NCBI GenBank assembly: GCA_964386635.1
Contig: CAYLRO010000002.1
Coordinates: forward strand, 43,515 to 107,514
Reading direction: 5' to 3'
Source of the DNA: Sabulitectum sp964386635
Lineage (GTDB): Bacteria > Fermentibacterota > Fermentibacteria > Fermentibacterales > JCC-6
Length of the DNA stretch: 64,000 bases
Shown here: one piece after another, positions 1 through 8,204 of the stretch
How positions within the stretch are numbered: position 1 is the stretch's first letter
Layout of the letters: every line of letters begins with the position of its first letter
Made by a program: the position numbers and the translations under genes
Notes under the pieces: model-generated
What the model was told of the DNA's origin: nothing
What the model saw: the letters and a program-made list of their open reading frames with translations, nothing else
Databases searched by the model: none

Positions 1-2026
1 CCAGGGGATCAGGCTCTGATCGTACAGGGAACTCTTCCGGTTTGCACAGATGCCAGATTCTGTCTGTAAGAAAGGCGAAGGGGCAATAAGAGTAGGCTTC
101 AAGCATTGAGGCAGTGATATACTCTTTCGTGAACAGACCCTCCCCGATCATGCCTGAGTGATCTGCCTTTTCATCAGGTTCATCCGGGTTGAAGAACACT
201 CGTTCTCTCTGGGCCCTGAAGGATGACGCCAGAAACGGCGGATCTGCTGGAAAGCTCAGTGTAAGAGAGGGAGAAGATGGGATTCTGACCCTTGCCAGAA
301 GATCTTTGTTTGACTTGTCCTTCCTTACTTTCAGCGGGATGAGGAACGGAGAAAGGGAAATTGGATTCCCTCCCTCATCCTCGCTTCTTGCAAGGATGAC
401 AAGGTGTTTCTCAGGCAGTTCAAAGGCCTGTCTCAGAAGAAAAGCCTCTTCAGTTTCCCTGTTGTCCGGCGAGGGCATTTCCAGAAGCTGTTTCAACCTT
501 ACAGGCATCCTGGGGTCGTTTACCGTTTTACCAGGGAAGGAACCTTCCTCCATTCCAGTAAGAATCACTGCCTGGAAAAGGTTTCCTCTTGCCTCTCCCA
601 GTGTGAGAACCGTAACACCGGTTCTGCTTTTCTCAGCGATCTTCACTTTTTCTTCCATTGAGACTGCAACAAGTTTTTTGAACAGGTTGTACCTTACAGC
701 TGCCCTGGAGGTAAATCGACTGCTGCTGAGAATACTGGAAAGGAACACATCCGGAACAGAATCTCCTCCCAGTTTCTGAAGGACCCTCTGAAGAAGATCC
801 AGATACTTCTGCGGTTCTGCTGAGTCCGGAAGTGACAGGAAGTAATCCCTTATCAGCGAGGCGAATACAAATCCGGTCTCCTGGAGAGCATCCAGACCAA
901 ATCTGGCACCCTTTTCCAGGGCTCTTCTGGAATACTCCGAGGAGCATGGTGTGTCCGGTGCCGATATCACTCCTGTTGCCAGCAGCTTCTCCAGGTCTTT
1001 GTGATGAAAATTGTTTTCATCAAGAGATATGAGCTGGAGTATGAATCTTCCCCATGGGAGCTTTGCGCACTCCACTGTGAGGTTTGACGAGCATTCTATC
1101 CCTGAGCAGAAAAATTCTGTGATAACAGCTTCAGAATCTTTCGCAGAAGCAACCACTGCAATATCACTGTTGTGAAGCCCTGAAGAATTAAGAAGCCTGA
1201 CTTCTTCTGAAACAGCTCTGCTGAAAGCCGTTCCACTTCCGCAGTATTTCAGGCAGATGTTTTTTGTTCTCTGCAGAGCCTTCCCTGTGAGAAGGTTTTC
1301 TCCGAACTGAGCAATGGGGGACAGGGGAACACTGCCGTCAACCCGATGGAAGTCTTCTTTTCTGTACATCCCATCCAGAAAGTTCAGCGTTCTTGTGAAA
1401 GCTGACCGCCAGTAGTGTGAAGGATGCACCGGAGAGAGCCAGAAAACATCAGCTTTTTCAGACAGTGCCTTTATGTAGTTTCTCTGGCCGGGATTGAGAT
1501 CATAGAATCCGTAGATCATGTATGTGTTGAATCTTTCAGGCCTTCCCGGGGGCTTGCCTGAGCTCATGTCAGTGACAAAACCGTGCTCTCTGCTTCTTTG
1601 AATGCAGTATCGGGAGAACCTTTCAGCTGTTTTAACCACTTCACTGTCCGGGGGTATCATTGAATAGGCCTGAACGGTAAAGTTCTCGGCACTGATCCCA
1701 TTGTCTATCAGCCGCTCGAAGAATTCAGCGGCTGAAGCGGCGGCATTAACATCGTAACCTGCACTGTATGCGAGAACGATGCTTTGCTGTTTTGACACAG
1801 AAGGTGAAGCCAGCTTTGTTGAAAGAGCATCAGCCAGTTTAGGTATGCCAGGGTAGAAACTGGCCCCAGATACGGACCCGGCAATAAGAGATTGCAGCCG
1901 TTTAGTCTGGGGGTATCCGGCTGTGACTACAGCAACAGTGCCCAGGTCTGACAGTTTGAGAAATTCCTCAAGCCACTTTTTCTCAAGGGCACGCCAGTGA
2001 CCGAGAAAAACTGACTTCAGCGACAC
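1..2026 (-). CDS. AddB-like helicase-nuclease subunit, partial (C-terminus outside window)
   Basis: The minus strand is open from a GTG at 2026 down to base 1, about 675 codons, and the 3' end lies outside. The GTG directly abuts the TAA of the upstream eIF2B-like gene, so translation is probably coupled. A UvrD-C-like stretch reads VLTLGEARGNLFQAVILTG followed by MEEGSFPG, matching the VxxLxEARGLxFDxVFLxGLxEGxFP pattern of AddB/RexB and related proteins. Near the window edge ITASMLEAYSYCPFAF matches the start of the C-terminal PD-(D/E)XK nuclease domain (SxSxLExYxxCPFxFF). A canonical Walker A is not evident near the N-terminus, as expected for AddB rather than AddA. By family it would act with an AddA-like partner in double-strand-break end resection; no partner is visible here. 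It could instead be a stand-alone PD-(D/E)XK helicase-like protein. Confidence 0.8.
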   Translation of the reverse strand, partial: MSLKSVFLGHWRALEKKWLEEFLKLSDLGTVAVVTAGYPQTKRLQSLIAGSVSGASFYPGIPKLADALSTKLASPSVSKQQSIVLAYSAGYDVNAAASAAEFFERLIDNGISAENFTVQAYSMIPPDSEVVKTAERFSRYCIQRSREHGFVTDMSSGKPPGRPERFNTYMIYGFYDLNPGQRNYIKALSEKADVFWLSPVHPSHYWRSAFTRTLNFLDGMYRKEDFHRVDGSVPLSPIAQFGENLLTGKALQRTKNICLKYCGSGTAFSRAVSEEVRLLNSSGLHNSDIAVVASAKDSEAVITEFFCSGIECSSNLTVECAKLPWGRFILQLISLDENNFHHKDLEKLLATGVISAPDTPCSSEYSRRALEKGARFGLDALQETGFVFASLIRDYFLSLPDSAEPQKYLDLLQRVLQKLGGDSVPDVFLSSILSSSRFTSRAAVRYNLFKKLVAVSMEEKVKIAEKSRTGVTVLTLGEARGNLFQAVILTGMEEGSFPGKTVNDPRMPVRLKQLLEMPSPDNRETEEAFLLRQAFELPEKHLVILARSEDEGGNPISLSPFLIPLKVRKDKSNKDLLARVRIPSSPSLTLSFPADPPFLASSFRAQRERVFFNPDEPDEKADHSGMIGEGLFTKEYITASMLEAYSYCPFAFLTDRIWHLCKPEEFPVRSEPDPL

Positions 2027-2800
2027 TTAGGCCTGATCCGCGATTTCCATGCTTTTCCAGAGACGATTACGATCTCTGGGCATTCTGAATGTGGATCCGC
2101 CAACAATGAGCTTGACTTTGTTATGGGGAATCCGTTCGAAAAGATCGCTTAAAGGTCTGTCGCCGTAGTGTTTTTCCTTTGTCAGTTTTTCCGTTCCTGC
2201 AACAATTACAGGAGTCAGTTTCTGCTCCAGGGCGGCTTCTACTATTTTTGCAGTACCGATCTTGTTCACAAAGAAGCTTTCACTGATACAGTCTGTGCCG
2301 AGAACAGGCACAGCGCCTTCTTTTATCATCGATATGGCCCTGGAGTCGGCAATGAGCTTTACGTTGAAGCCATCGGCCTTCAGGAGCCTGGCGGCTTCTC
2401 TGCCTTCTTCGCCAGGTTGCGATTTTGTCTGGTATACAAGCTCGATCCGGTTCTTGCGGTGCTCGAGAGCACGGAGAACACTGCCGCTGTTGGAGTGGCA
2501 GAGAATGTGATTCTTCGAATTGGCCAGTGCCTTGTAGAGCTGTATGCCTGCAGCAGCGGATTCTAACCGGATCTTCTTCTGAAGTTCTTTGGCCACGTCC
2601 TTCTGTCTGAACAGGGGCTCGTTATCCAGCCTGCTGGCAAGGTAGTGGAGAGAGACCATGTCTCCAGCCTTTTCCCGGAGCTGATCCGGAAGGTCTGCTC
2701 CCTTCAGAAAACCCAGAACAATATGATTCAGAACTTTTATGTATATTCCAGTGGCTCCGGATGTTGAGTCATTGGTAATTTTGTCTAGCACTTCACTCAT
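2027..2800 (-). CDS. eIF2B alpha/beta/delta family (isomerase-like) protein
   Basis: The 257-residue protein has the helical N-terminal part and C-terminal Rossmann-like half of the eIF2B / methylthioribose-1-phosphate isomerase / ribose-1,5-bisphosphate isomerase family. The signature GTDCISESFFVNKIGT followed by TPVIVAGTEKL matches the family's GADxIxxxGxxxNKxGT and PFYVxxxxxK blocks, with Cys/Ser at the place of the usual alanine. Bacterial members are sugar-phosphate isomerases or uncharacterised. The sequence alone does not fix the substrate, so no symbol is given. The start ATG at 2800 has AAAGGAG about 11 bases upstream. The following addB-like gene starts at the very next base after the stop, giving a two-gene operon. 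The divergent TPR-like gene starts within a few bases of this ATG. Confidence 0.8.
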   Translation of the reverse strand: MSEVLDKITNDSTSGATGIYIKVLNHIVLGFLKGADLPDQLREKAGDMVSLHYLASRLDNEPLFRQKDVAKELQKKIRLESAAAGIQLYKALANSKNHILCHSNSGSVLRALEHRKNRIELVYQTKSQPGEEGREAARLLKADGFNVKLIADSRAISMIKEGAVPVLGTDCISESFFVNKIGTAKIVEAALEQKLTPVIVAGTEKLTKEKHYGDRPLSDLFERIPHNKVKLIVGGSTFRMPRDRNRLWKSMEIADQA

Positions 2801-2805
2801 TGGAA

Positions 2806-3573
2806 ATGGAACTCCTTTCGCCGATTATGGCTCCTAATAAGAAGAGAAATGCCGGTCGTCAACTGCTGATAACGAGGAATCGACTCAAAGCAGAAACGAA
2901 CCCATCGAAAAAGGCTTCCCTGAAGAGACTTGAAGCGAATCTGCTTCTTGATCTGGCACTGCCTGAAGAAGCCATGATTGTTGCCAGTGCACTGGCAGAG
3001 GCCCATCCGGCTGATGCTGGAGCTGCCGCTTTCCTTGGTGACATTCTTGCAAGAACAGGTAAATGGAGTGCTTCTGAAGAGCAGTTTACCCGATCATACG
3101 AGATCTGCCTGACACTTAATAAGAAGAAAAAGGCCTTTTCTCTGGCATCCGGTCCCATGTTCCTTCTTGCAGAGGCCAGAGAGGACTATGAACGATGTAT
3201 ACAGGTGGCTCCTTCACAACTTCTCAGGAACAGAGCATTAAGGCTGTCAGGGAAGAGAACAGCTGATGATACTGCTCCTCCTGAAAGCTCCCCCTGGCGG
3301 GAACTTCATCTTATCGAGAGAGTACACAACGGCTCAGCTCCAGGGATACTGAGAGGTGTTCTGGATGACTGGACTGCAGGTGAAGCGGAGTGGCGCTGGC
3401 GTATTCTGTTTGAAGGAGGTGTGATCTCCGGTGAGGTCGGGGCAGGACTCAAGCAGTGGAGAAGGTACCTCAAACTAACAGTTGGAAGGGTACTTGACCC
3501 CAGATATTTTCAGGAGCGGAAACAGCTGAAAGCGGTGCTTAACACAGGTTTTGTCAAAAATTCTCAAGGATAG
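2806..3573 (+). CDS. TPR-like helical protein of unknown function
   Basis: About 255 residues. A basic N-terminus (PNKKRNAGRQ) is followed by helical repeats resembling tetratricopeptide units: EANLLLDLALPEEAMIVAS, then HPADAGAAAFLGDILARTG and KWSASEEQFTRSYEICL. No signal peptide or membrane segment is seen, so it is probably cytoplasmic. Start choice is weak: TTG at 2800 overlaps the divergent start codon, ATGs lie at 2806 and 2827, and none has a clear Shine-Dalgarno sequence. The gene is divergent from the eIF2B-like gene with essentially no intergenic space, and is followed about 40 bases later by gmd. I do not recognise a specific family beyond the TPR-like fold. Confidence 0.6.
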   Translation: MELLSPIMAPNKKRNAGRQLLITRNRLKAETNPSKKASLKRLEANLLLDLALPEEAMIVASALAEAHPADAGAAAFLGDILARTGKWSASEEQFTRSYEICLTLNKKKKAFSLASGPMFLLAEAREDYERCIQVAPSQLLRNRALRLSGKRTADDTAPPESSPWRELHLIERVHNGSAPGILRGVLDDWTAGEAEWRWRILFEGGVISGEVGAGLKQWRRYLKLTVGRVLDPRYFQERKQLKAVLNTGFVKNSQG

Positions 3574-3613
3574 TATCTTACCCTCTGCTTTACCTTTCTG
3601 AAAGGACGAGAAA

Positions 3614-4594
3614 TTGAAGAGAGCCTTGATTACCGGAATTACCGGGCAGGATGGGTCTTACCTGACAGAACTGCTTCTGGAAAAGGGCTATGTTGTGCAT
3701 GGAATTGTTCGCAGGGCAAGCAGTTTCAACAGGAACCGCATTGAGCACCTGATTCAGAACAGAGACATCTACAACAGCACGCTGTTTCTTCACTACGGTG
3801 ACATGACAGACTCAAGCGGTCTGAACAGAATCATAGAGCGTACAGAACCTGATGAGGTATACAACCTTGCAGCTCAGAGTCATGTGGGTATTTCGTTCGG
3901 AATGCCAGAGTACACCTGTGACGTTGATGCCATCGGGGTGGTAAGGCTTCTTGATGCCCTCCGGGAGACCGGGATGTCAGGAACAACAAAATTCTACCAG
4001 GCTTCAACCAGTGAGCTTTTCGGGTCCAGTGCACCTCCTCAGAACGAGGATACACCCTTCAAGCCCAGAAGCCCCTATGCTGCCTCAAAGCTCTGTGCCC
4101 ACTGGATGGTGATAAACTACCGCGAGGGATACAACATGCACGCATCCAGCGGAATCCTCTTCAATCACGAATCACCAAGAAGGGGAGAGAACTTTGTTAC
4201 AAGAAAGATCGCCCTTGGCGCTGCAAAAATAAAACTGGGGCTTGCGGATTCCCTTTCTCTGGGAAACCTCGAGTCCCGACGCGACTGGGGCCACGCAAAA
4301 GATTATGTGAAAGCAATGCACCTGATGCTTCAGCAGCCTGAGGCGGATGATTATGTTGTTGCTACTGGTGAAATGCATTCCGTAAAAGAATTTCTTGAGG
4401 TTGTGTTTACCCACCTGGAACTTAACTGGCACGATCATGTTAAAACCGATCCCAGGTACATGAGACCTACTGAGGTTGACGCCCTTTGCGGGGACGCATC
4501 CAAGGCAAGGAGTGTACTGGGGTGGAAACCTGAAATCAACTTCGATTCCCTTGCCAGGGAAATGGTTGACGCCGAGCTTGCCCGGCTGAACTGA
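3614..4594 (+). CDS. gmd: GDP-mannose 4,6-dehydratase
   Basis: Converts GDP-D-mannose to GDP-4-keto-6-deoxy-D-mannose, the precursor of GDP-fucose, GDP-rhamnose and related sugars. This 326-residue short-chain dehydrogenase begins with the NADP-binding loop GITGQDGSYL (residues 8-17) and carries RRASSFNRNRIEHL, typical of GMD. The catalytic residues are visible: TSE at about 132-134 within STSELFG, and Tyr155/Lys159 in YAASK. NHESPRRGENFVTRKI is a further GMD hallmark. The start is a TTG at 3614 with AAAGGA eight bases upstream. A matching ketoreductase candidate lies 23 kb away at 26994. The next gene (DUF1015) follows after 15 bases. Confidence 0.95.
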   Translation: MKRALITGITGQDGSYLTELLLEKGYVVHGIVRRASSFNRNRIEHLIQNRDIYNSTLFLHYGDMTDSSGLNRIIERTEPDEVYNLAAQSHVGISFGMPEYTCDVDAIGVVRLLDALRETGMSGTTKFYQASTSELFGSSAPPQNEDTPFKPRSPYAASKLCAHWMVINYREGYNMHASSGILFNHESPRRGENFVTRKIALGAAKIKLGLADSLSLGNLESRRDWGHAKDYVKAMHLMLQQPEADDYVVATGEMHSVKEFLEVVFTHLELNWHDHVKTDPRYMRPTEVDALCGDASKARSVLGWKPEINFDSLAREMVDAELARLN

Positions 4595-4609
4595 TACCGG
4601 AGGAAAACA

Positions 4610-5845
4610 ATGTCCATAGTTAGACCTTTCAGGGGCCTCAGGCCCGGCAGAGAATTCGCAGAGAAGATCGCTTCTCCCCCTTATGATGTTCTGGATTCGG
4701 ATGAGGCCAGAGACCTGGTAAAGGATAATCCCCTGAGCTTCCTCAGGGTTGTCAAACCGGAAGTTGATCTGAGCCCTGGCGTGGATCTTTACAGTGAACC
4801 AGTATATCAGCAGGGAGCAAGGAATCTCAGAAGACTCATGGAAGACGGTCTCATGAGTCAGGACGAAAACCCTTGTTTCTATTTCTACAGACAGATCATG
4901 GGTGATCACTCACAGACAGGTCTTGTTGCATGTGTTTCAGCTGAGGATTACAACAATGATGTTATCAAGAAGCACGAGTTTACCAGGAAGGAAAAGGAAG
5001 AAGACCGTATAAAGCATATCGAGACACAGAATGCTCAGTGCGGCCCGGTATTCCTTACCTATCCTGATGACAGAGGCATAGATGGAATCCAGACAGAAGT
5101 GTGCGGCGGAGAGCCTGATTACGATTTCACAGCACCTGACGGGATAAGACACACCTTCTGGGTTGTTGCCGATGCCCGGGTGAACGGAAGAATTTCCGAT
5201 CTGTTCGGAAAGATACCGTTTCTCTACGTGGCTGACGGTCATCACAGAAGTGCTTCAGGAGCCATCATTGCCGGAAGAAGACGCGCCATCAACCCCGGTC
5301 ATACCGGCAGGGAGGAGTACAACTACTTCCTTGCTGTAATCTTTCCTGAAACTCAGATGAAGATACTTGCCTACAACAGGGCGGTTCAGGATCTTAAGGG
5401 CAGGACTCCCGAGGAATTCATCAAAGAGATATCCGGAAGTTTCACCGTTGAGAAGTCAGGCAGGAAAGAGCCCTCGGGAAACCAGGAATTCAGCATGTAC
5501 CTCTCAGGTGACTGGTACACCATTAAGCCTGTGGGTGGTACATTCCCCGCAGGTGATCCGGTAAAGAGCCTTGATGCAAGCATTCTACAGGAGAACCTTC
5601 TGAAGCCGGTTCTTGGAGTTGAGAACCCCAGAACAGCATCACACATTAAATTCGTAGGTGGTATCAGAGGGACACAGGAGCTTGAGAATCTGGTGGATTC
5701 CGGAAAATACACAGTGGCTTTCTCAATGTTCCCTACCTCTGTTGAGCAGCTTATGGCAGTGGCAGACAGCGGTAATGTCATGCCTCCGAAATCCACCTGG
5801 TTCGAGCCCAAGCTCAGAAGCGGACTGGTGGTTCATGTCCTGTAG
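4610..5845 (+). CDS. DUF1015 family protein
   Basis: The 411-residue protein matches the DUF1015 family over its full length. It opens with IVRPFRGLRPGREFAEKIASPP followed by YDVLDSDEA, includes NPLSFLRVVKPE, and contains the diagnostic ADGHHRSASGA near residue 210. No signal peptide or membrane segment is seen. Members are widespread, cytoplasmic and poorly characterised, and they sometimes neighbour serine or phosphoserine metabolism genes. No function is assigned. The start ATG at 4610 has a strong GGAGG seven bases upstream. It overlaps the start of the following lipoprotein gene by 11 bases, suggesting co-transcription. Confidence 0.9.
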   Translation: MSIVRPFRGLRPGREFAEKIASPPYDVLDSDEARDLVKDNPLSFLRVVKPEVDLSPGVDLYSEPVYQQGARNLRRLMEDGLMSQDENPCFYFYRQIMGDHSQTGLVACVSAEDYNNDVIKKHEFTRKEKEEDRIKHIETQNAQCGPVFLTYPDDRGIDGIQTEVCGGEPDYDFTAPDGIRHTFWVVADARVNGRISDLFGKIPFLYVADGHHRSASGAIIAGRRRAINPGHTGREEYNYFLAVIFPETQMKILAYNRAVQDLKGRTPEEFIKEISGSFTVEKSGRKEPSGNQEFSMYLSGDWYTIKPVGGTFPAGDPVKSLDASILQENLLKPVLGVENPRTASHIKFVGGIRGTQELENLVDSGKYTVAFSMFPTSVEQLMAVADSGNVMPPKSTWFEPKLRSGLVVHVL

Positions 5846-6329
5846 AAGGCTGATATCCGTTTTTCTCACAGCACTGCTTCCAGCAGTTTTATCCGGATGC
5901 GGTAACCATCCCGCATCCGATACCGTAAAAGCGTTTACAATTGCTCTGGCTGATTCATCCTGGGAAGATGCATGGAACATGCTGACTCCGGAAACTCAGG
6001 CAGCCTGGGATTCAACTGCTGTAGTGTTTCACAGGTTCGGCTACACAGAGAGTTCTCAGTATCTGCTTTCTCTCTCAGCCCCGATAACAATGGATGAATT
6101 TTCGGAACTCAGCGGAGAAATGCTGTTTATACGTATGGTGCAGTCTGCTCCTGAATCTGCAGAGCTTTCAGGGTCTGTAAGGAATGTTACCCTTCATGAT
6201 TCGCTCACTGCACTTGTAACTGTGGCAACAATTGATGGAGACCAGATCATTCCTGTCCGACTCATTGGAGAAAGATGGCTTCTTGATCTGACAACCCTTG
6301 CACCGCCTCCGGAGACGCAGACGGAATAG
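5835..6329 (+). CDS. Small putative lipoprotein
   Basis: The product has 164 residues. MSCRRLISVFLTALLPAVLSG ends in Cys to form a signal peptide with lipobox LSGC, so export and lipidation are predicted. The mature part contains AFTIALADSSWEDAWNML and reads like a small secreted alpha+beta (NTF2/DUF4878-like) domain, but similarity is not strong enough to name a family. The frame is open further upstream inside the DUF1015 gene. The ATG at 5835 is chosen because it yields a complete lipoprotein signal and overlaps the DUF1015 stop. The thioredoxin-like gene follows closely. Confidence 0.7.
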   Translation: MSCRRLISVFLTALLPAVLSGCGNHPASDTVKAFTIALADSSWEDAWNMLTPETQAAWDSTAVVFHRFGYTESSQYLLSLSAPITMDEFSELSGEMLFIRMVQSAPESAELSGSVRNVTLHDSLTALVTVATIDGDQIIPVRLIGERWLLDLTTLAPPPETQTE

Positions 6330-6348
6330 ATACCGGAGAAAACTTGAA

Positions 6349-6984
6349 TTGCTGAAGAATTACGCAAAGGACCTGATTGTTTCCCAGTACAAGAGAAAAC
6401 AGTTCAAAGCAACAATTCTCTTTGTTGCAGGGGTTGTTGTCTTTACAGTTATTGCCGGGTTCCTCTTTCGTCAGAGTCCTGCGCGCCCCCCTGCCGGGAG
6501 AATGGAGATTGCTTCAGATTTCCCTGCGGGAACATGGTTCAACGTCAGTGAGCCTCTGAGCCTTTTCATGCAGCTCAAGGGCCATGTGGTTGTGGTTCTG
6601 TTCAACGACTTCAACACACTTGCCGACCTTGAAGACCTCAGTCGCCTCTGCAGCATAGACAGTACCTTCAGCGATAAACCTGTTGCCTGTGTAATCATCT
6701 CAGCCGGAGCGGATTCCGCCATGGCATCTTCCATTGTGGACCAGTGGCAGATCCACTTCCCTGTTCTGGCTGATCCGGACCATGAGGCCATGAGCAGTTT
6801 CGGCGTCCGGGCCCTCCCTGCAGTACTGGTTATAGACACTGCCTCAAGAATTTCCTCAAGATACTATGAAGATTGGAATCTTGTACGGCTGGAGGATGTG
6901 ATACAGGATCTCATCAGTCAGGGAGAGGCTACAAAATCACTGGCAAGTGAAAAATACATACCTGAATCAACTGAAAGCAACTAA
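6349..6984 (+). CDS. Membrane-anchored thioredoxin-fold protein lacking CxxC
   Basis: About 211 residues. A basic cytoplasmic stretch is followed by one membrane helix (TILFVAGVVVFTVIAGFLF) and a periplasmic thioredoxin/TlpA-like domain. The fold is suggested by the strand VVVVLFNDFNTLADLEDL, the strand VACVIIS, the pattern FPVLADPDHEAMSSFGV and the cis-proline region VRALPAVLVID. The active-site CxxC expected just after the first strand is absent (FNDFNTL instead), so a disulfide redox role is unlikely. The start is uncertain: TTG at 6349 has GGAG about ten bases upstream and resembles other starts here, while an in-frame TTG at 6298 would overlap the lipoprotein gene. It is followed 20 bases later by sat. 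Confidence 0.7.
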   Translation: MLKNYAKDLIVSQYKRKQFKATILFVAGVVVFTVIAGFLFRQSPARPPAGRMEIASDFPAGTWFNVSEPLSLFMQLKGHVVVVLFNDFNTLADLEDLSRLCSIDSTFSDKPVACVIISAGADSAMASSIVDQWQIHFPVLADPDHEAMSSFGVRALPAVLVIDTASRISSRYYEDWNLVRLEDVIQDLISQGEATKSLASEKYIPESTESN

Positions 6985-7004
6985 CCGAATAAACGGAGGA
7001 CACA

Positions 7005-8129
7005 ATGATTTTACCTCACGGAGGAAAACTGGTAAACAGGATGATAAGTCCGGAGCAGCTTCCGGCAGATGCTCTGAGCCTGTCCATGAACGAAAGAGAA
7101 AAAAGCGATCTCGAGATGATCGGGTGCGGCGCCATGAGCCCTCTCCAGGGATTCATGAGTGAGGAAAATTACAAATCTGTACTTAAGAATATGCGACTGG
7201 CAAATGGTACAGTCTGGAGTCTTCCTGTGGTTTTCGCAAAAAAGGATGGCGATCCTGAGGTTAAACCCGGTGATACTGTGAACCTGTCTTACAACGGCAA
7301 GGTCCGGGGCATGATGACTGTAAGCGATATTTTCGCAGCAGACCTGATGGATGAAGCCAGAACAACGCTTCTCACTGATGACCCGGCTCATCCTGGAGTA
7401 CAGTATCTTTCCAGCCTTTCAGGCACATACATAGGTGGATCAGTCCAGGCGATCGACACCAGGGATGAGGAGCCTTTCAGAGAGCACAGACTTATTCCGG
7501 AAGAAACAAGGGCCATGTTCAGAGACAGGGGCTGGAAGTCTGTTGTGGCTTTTCAGACCAGGAACCCAATCCACCGGGCCCACGAATACCTGCAGAAAGT
7601 GTCACTTGAGATGGTGGATGGCCTTCTTGTACACCCTCTTGTAGGAGCCACAAAGTCTGATGACATTCCTGCGGATGTAAGAATGAAGTGCTACGAGACC
7701 ATTCTGGAGCTTTACTATCCCAAAGAGAGAACAGCTCTCAGCGTGTTTCCCGCAGCAATGAGGTACGCAGGTCCCAGAGAGGCGATTTTCCACGCTCTTC
7801 TCCGCAAGAACTACGGCTGCACTCATTTCATAGTGGGAAGGGATCACGCCGGAGTTGGTGACTACTACGGCACATACGATGCTCAGGAGATATTTGAAAA
7901 CTTTACTCCTGAAGAGATCGGCATAACACCTCTTAAATTCGAGCATGCATTCTTCTGCAATGCCTGTGACGGTATGGCAACAGCCAGAACCTGTCCTCAC
8001 ACTGCCAAAGACAGAGTATTCCTCTCCGGCAAGAAGGTCAGGGCCATGCTGGTTGAAGGTGAACTTCCTCCTCCTGAGTTCACAAGACCTGAGATAGCAA
8101 AGCTTCTTCTGGAAGCTGCAAAGGGTTAG
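7005..8129 (+). CDS. sat: Sulfate adenylyltransferase (ATP sulfurylase)
   Basis: Activates sulfate with ATP to adenosine 5'-phosphosulfate, or runs in reverse in sulfur oxidisers. The 374-residue protein is the homo-oligomeric Sat type, unlike CysD/CysN. Motifs seen: GAMSPLQGFM near residue 42; the nucleotide-binding QTRNPIHRAHEYL near 185; GRDHAGVGDYYGTYDAQEIF near 280; and a cysteine cluster CNACDGMATARTCPH near 320, a zinc site present in many prokaryotic Sats. The ATG at 7005 has CGGAGG upstream. No APS kinase, APS reductase or pyrophosphatase gene lies in the window, so the direction of use cannot be decided. A terminator-like hairpin follows. Confidence 0.95.
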   Translation: MILPHGGKLVNRMISPEQLPADALSLSMNEREKSDLEMIGCGAMSPLQGFMSEENYKSVLKNMRLANGTVWSLPVVFAKKDGDPEVKPGDTVNLSYNGKVRGMMTVSDIFAADLMDEARTTLLTDDPAHPGVQYLSSLSGTYIGGSVQAIDTRDEEPFREHRLIPEETRAMFRDRGWKSVVAFQTRNPIHRAHEYLQKVSLEMVDGLLVHPLVGATKSDDIPADVRMKCYETILELYYPKERTALSVFPAAMRYAGPREAIFHALLRKNYGCTHFIVGRDHAGVGDYYGTYDAQEIFENFTPEEIGITPLKFEHAFFCNACDGMATARTCPHTAKDRVFLSGKKVRAMLVEGELPPPEFTRPEIAKLLLEAAKG

Positions 8130-8146
8130 ATCTCTGCTGAATGAAA

Positions 8147-8177
8147 GTGCAGTGCTGCGGGAACCGCGGCACTGCAC
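8147..8177 (+). terminator. Stem-loop after sat, probable terminator or 3'-end hairpin
   Basis: A 14-bp stem with one G-U pair (GTGCAGTGCTGCGG against CCGCGGCACTGCAC) closes a GAA loop, 17 bases after the sat stop. GCTGA and TCAGC outside it could extend the stem. There is no T-run afterwards, so a classical Rho-independent terminator is not certain. Confidence 0.5.
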
Positions 8178-8204
8178 ACTCAGCGCTTATGGAAAGAAAA
8201 ACAC

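Noticed and set aside
189..1032. Plus-strand open frames near the left edge
   Set aside because: They lie antisense to the AddB-like gene, whose motifs are clear on the minus strand; no ribosome sites or known motifs.
5658..5834. Longer start for the lipoprotein gene
   Set aside because: It would overlap the DUF1015 gene by 188 bases and bury the lipoprotein signal peptide inside the protein.
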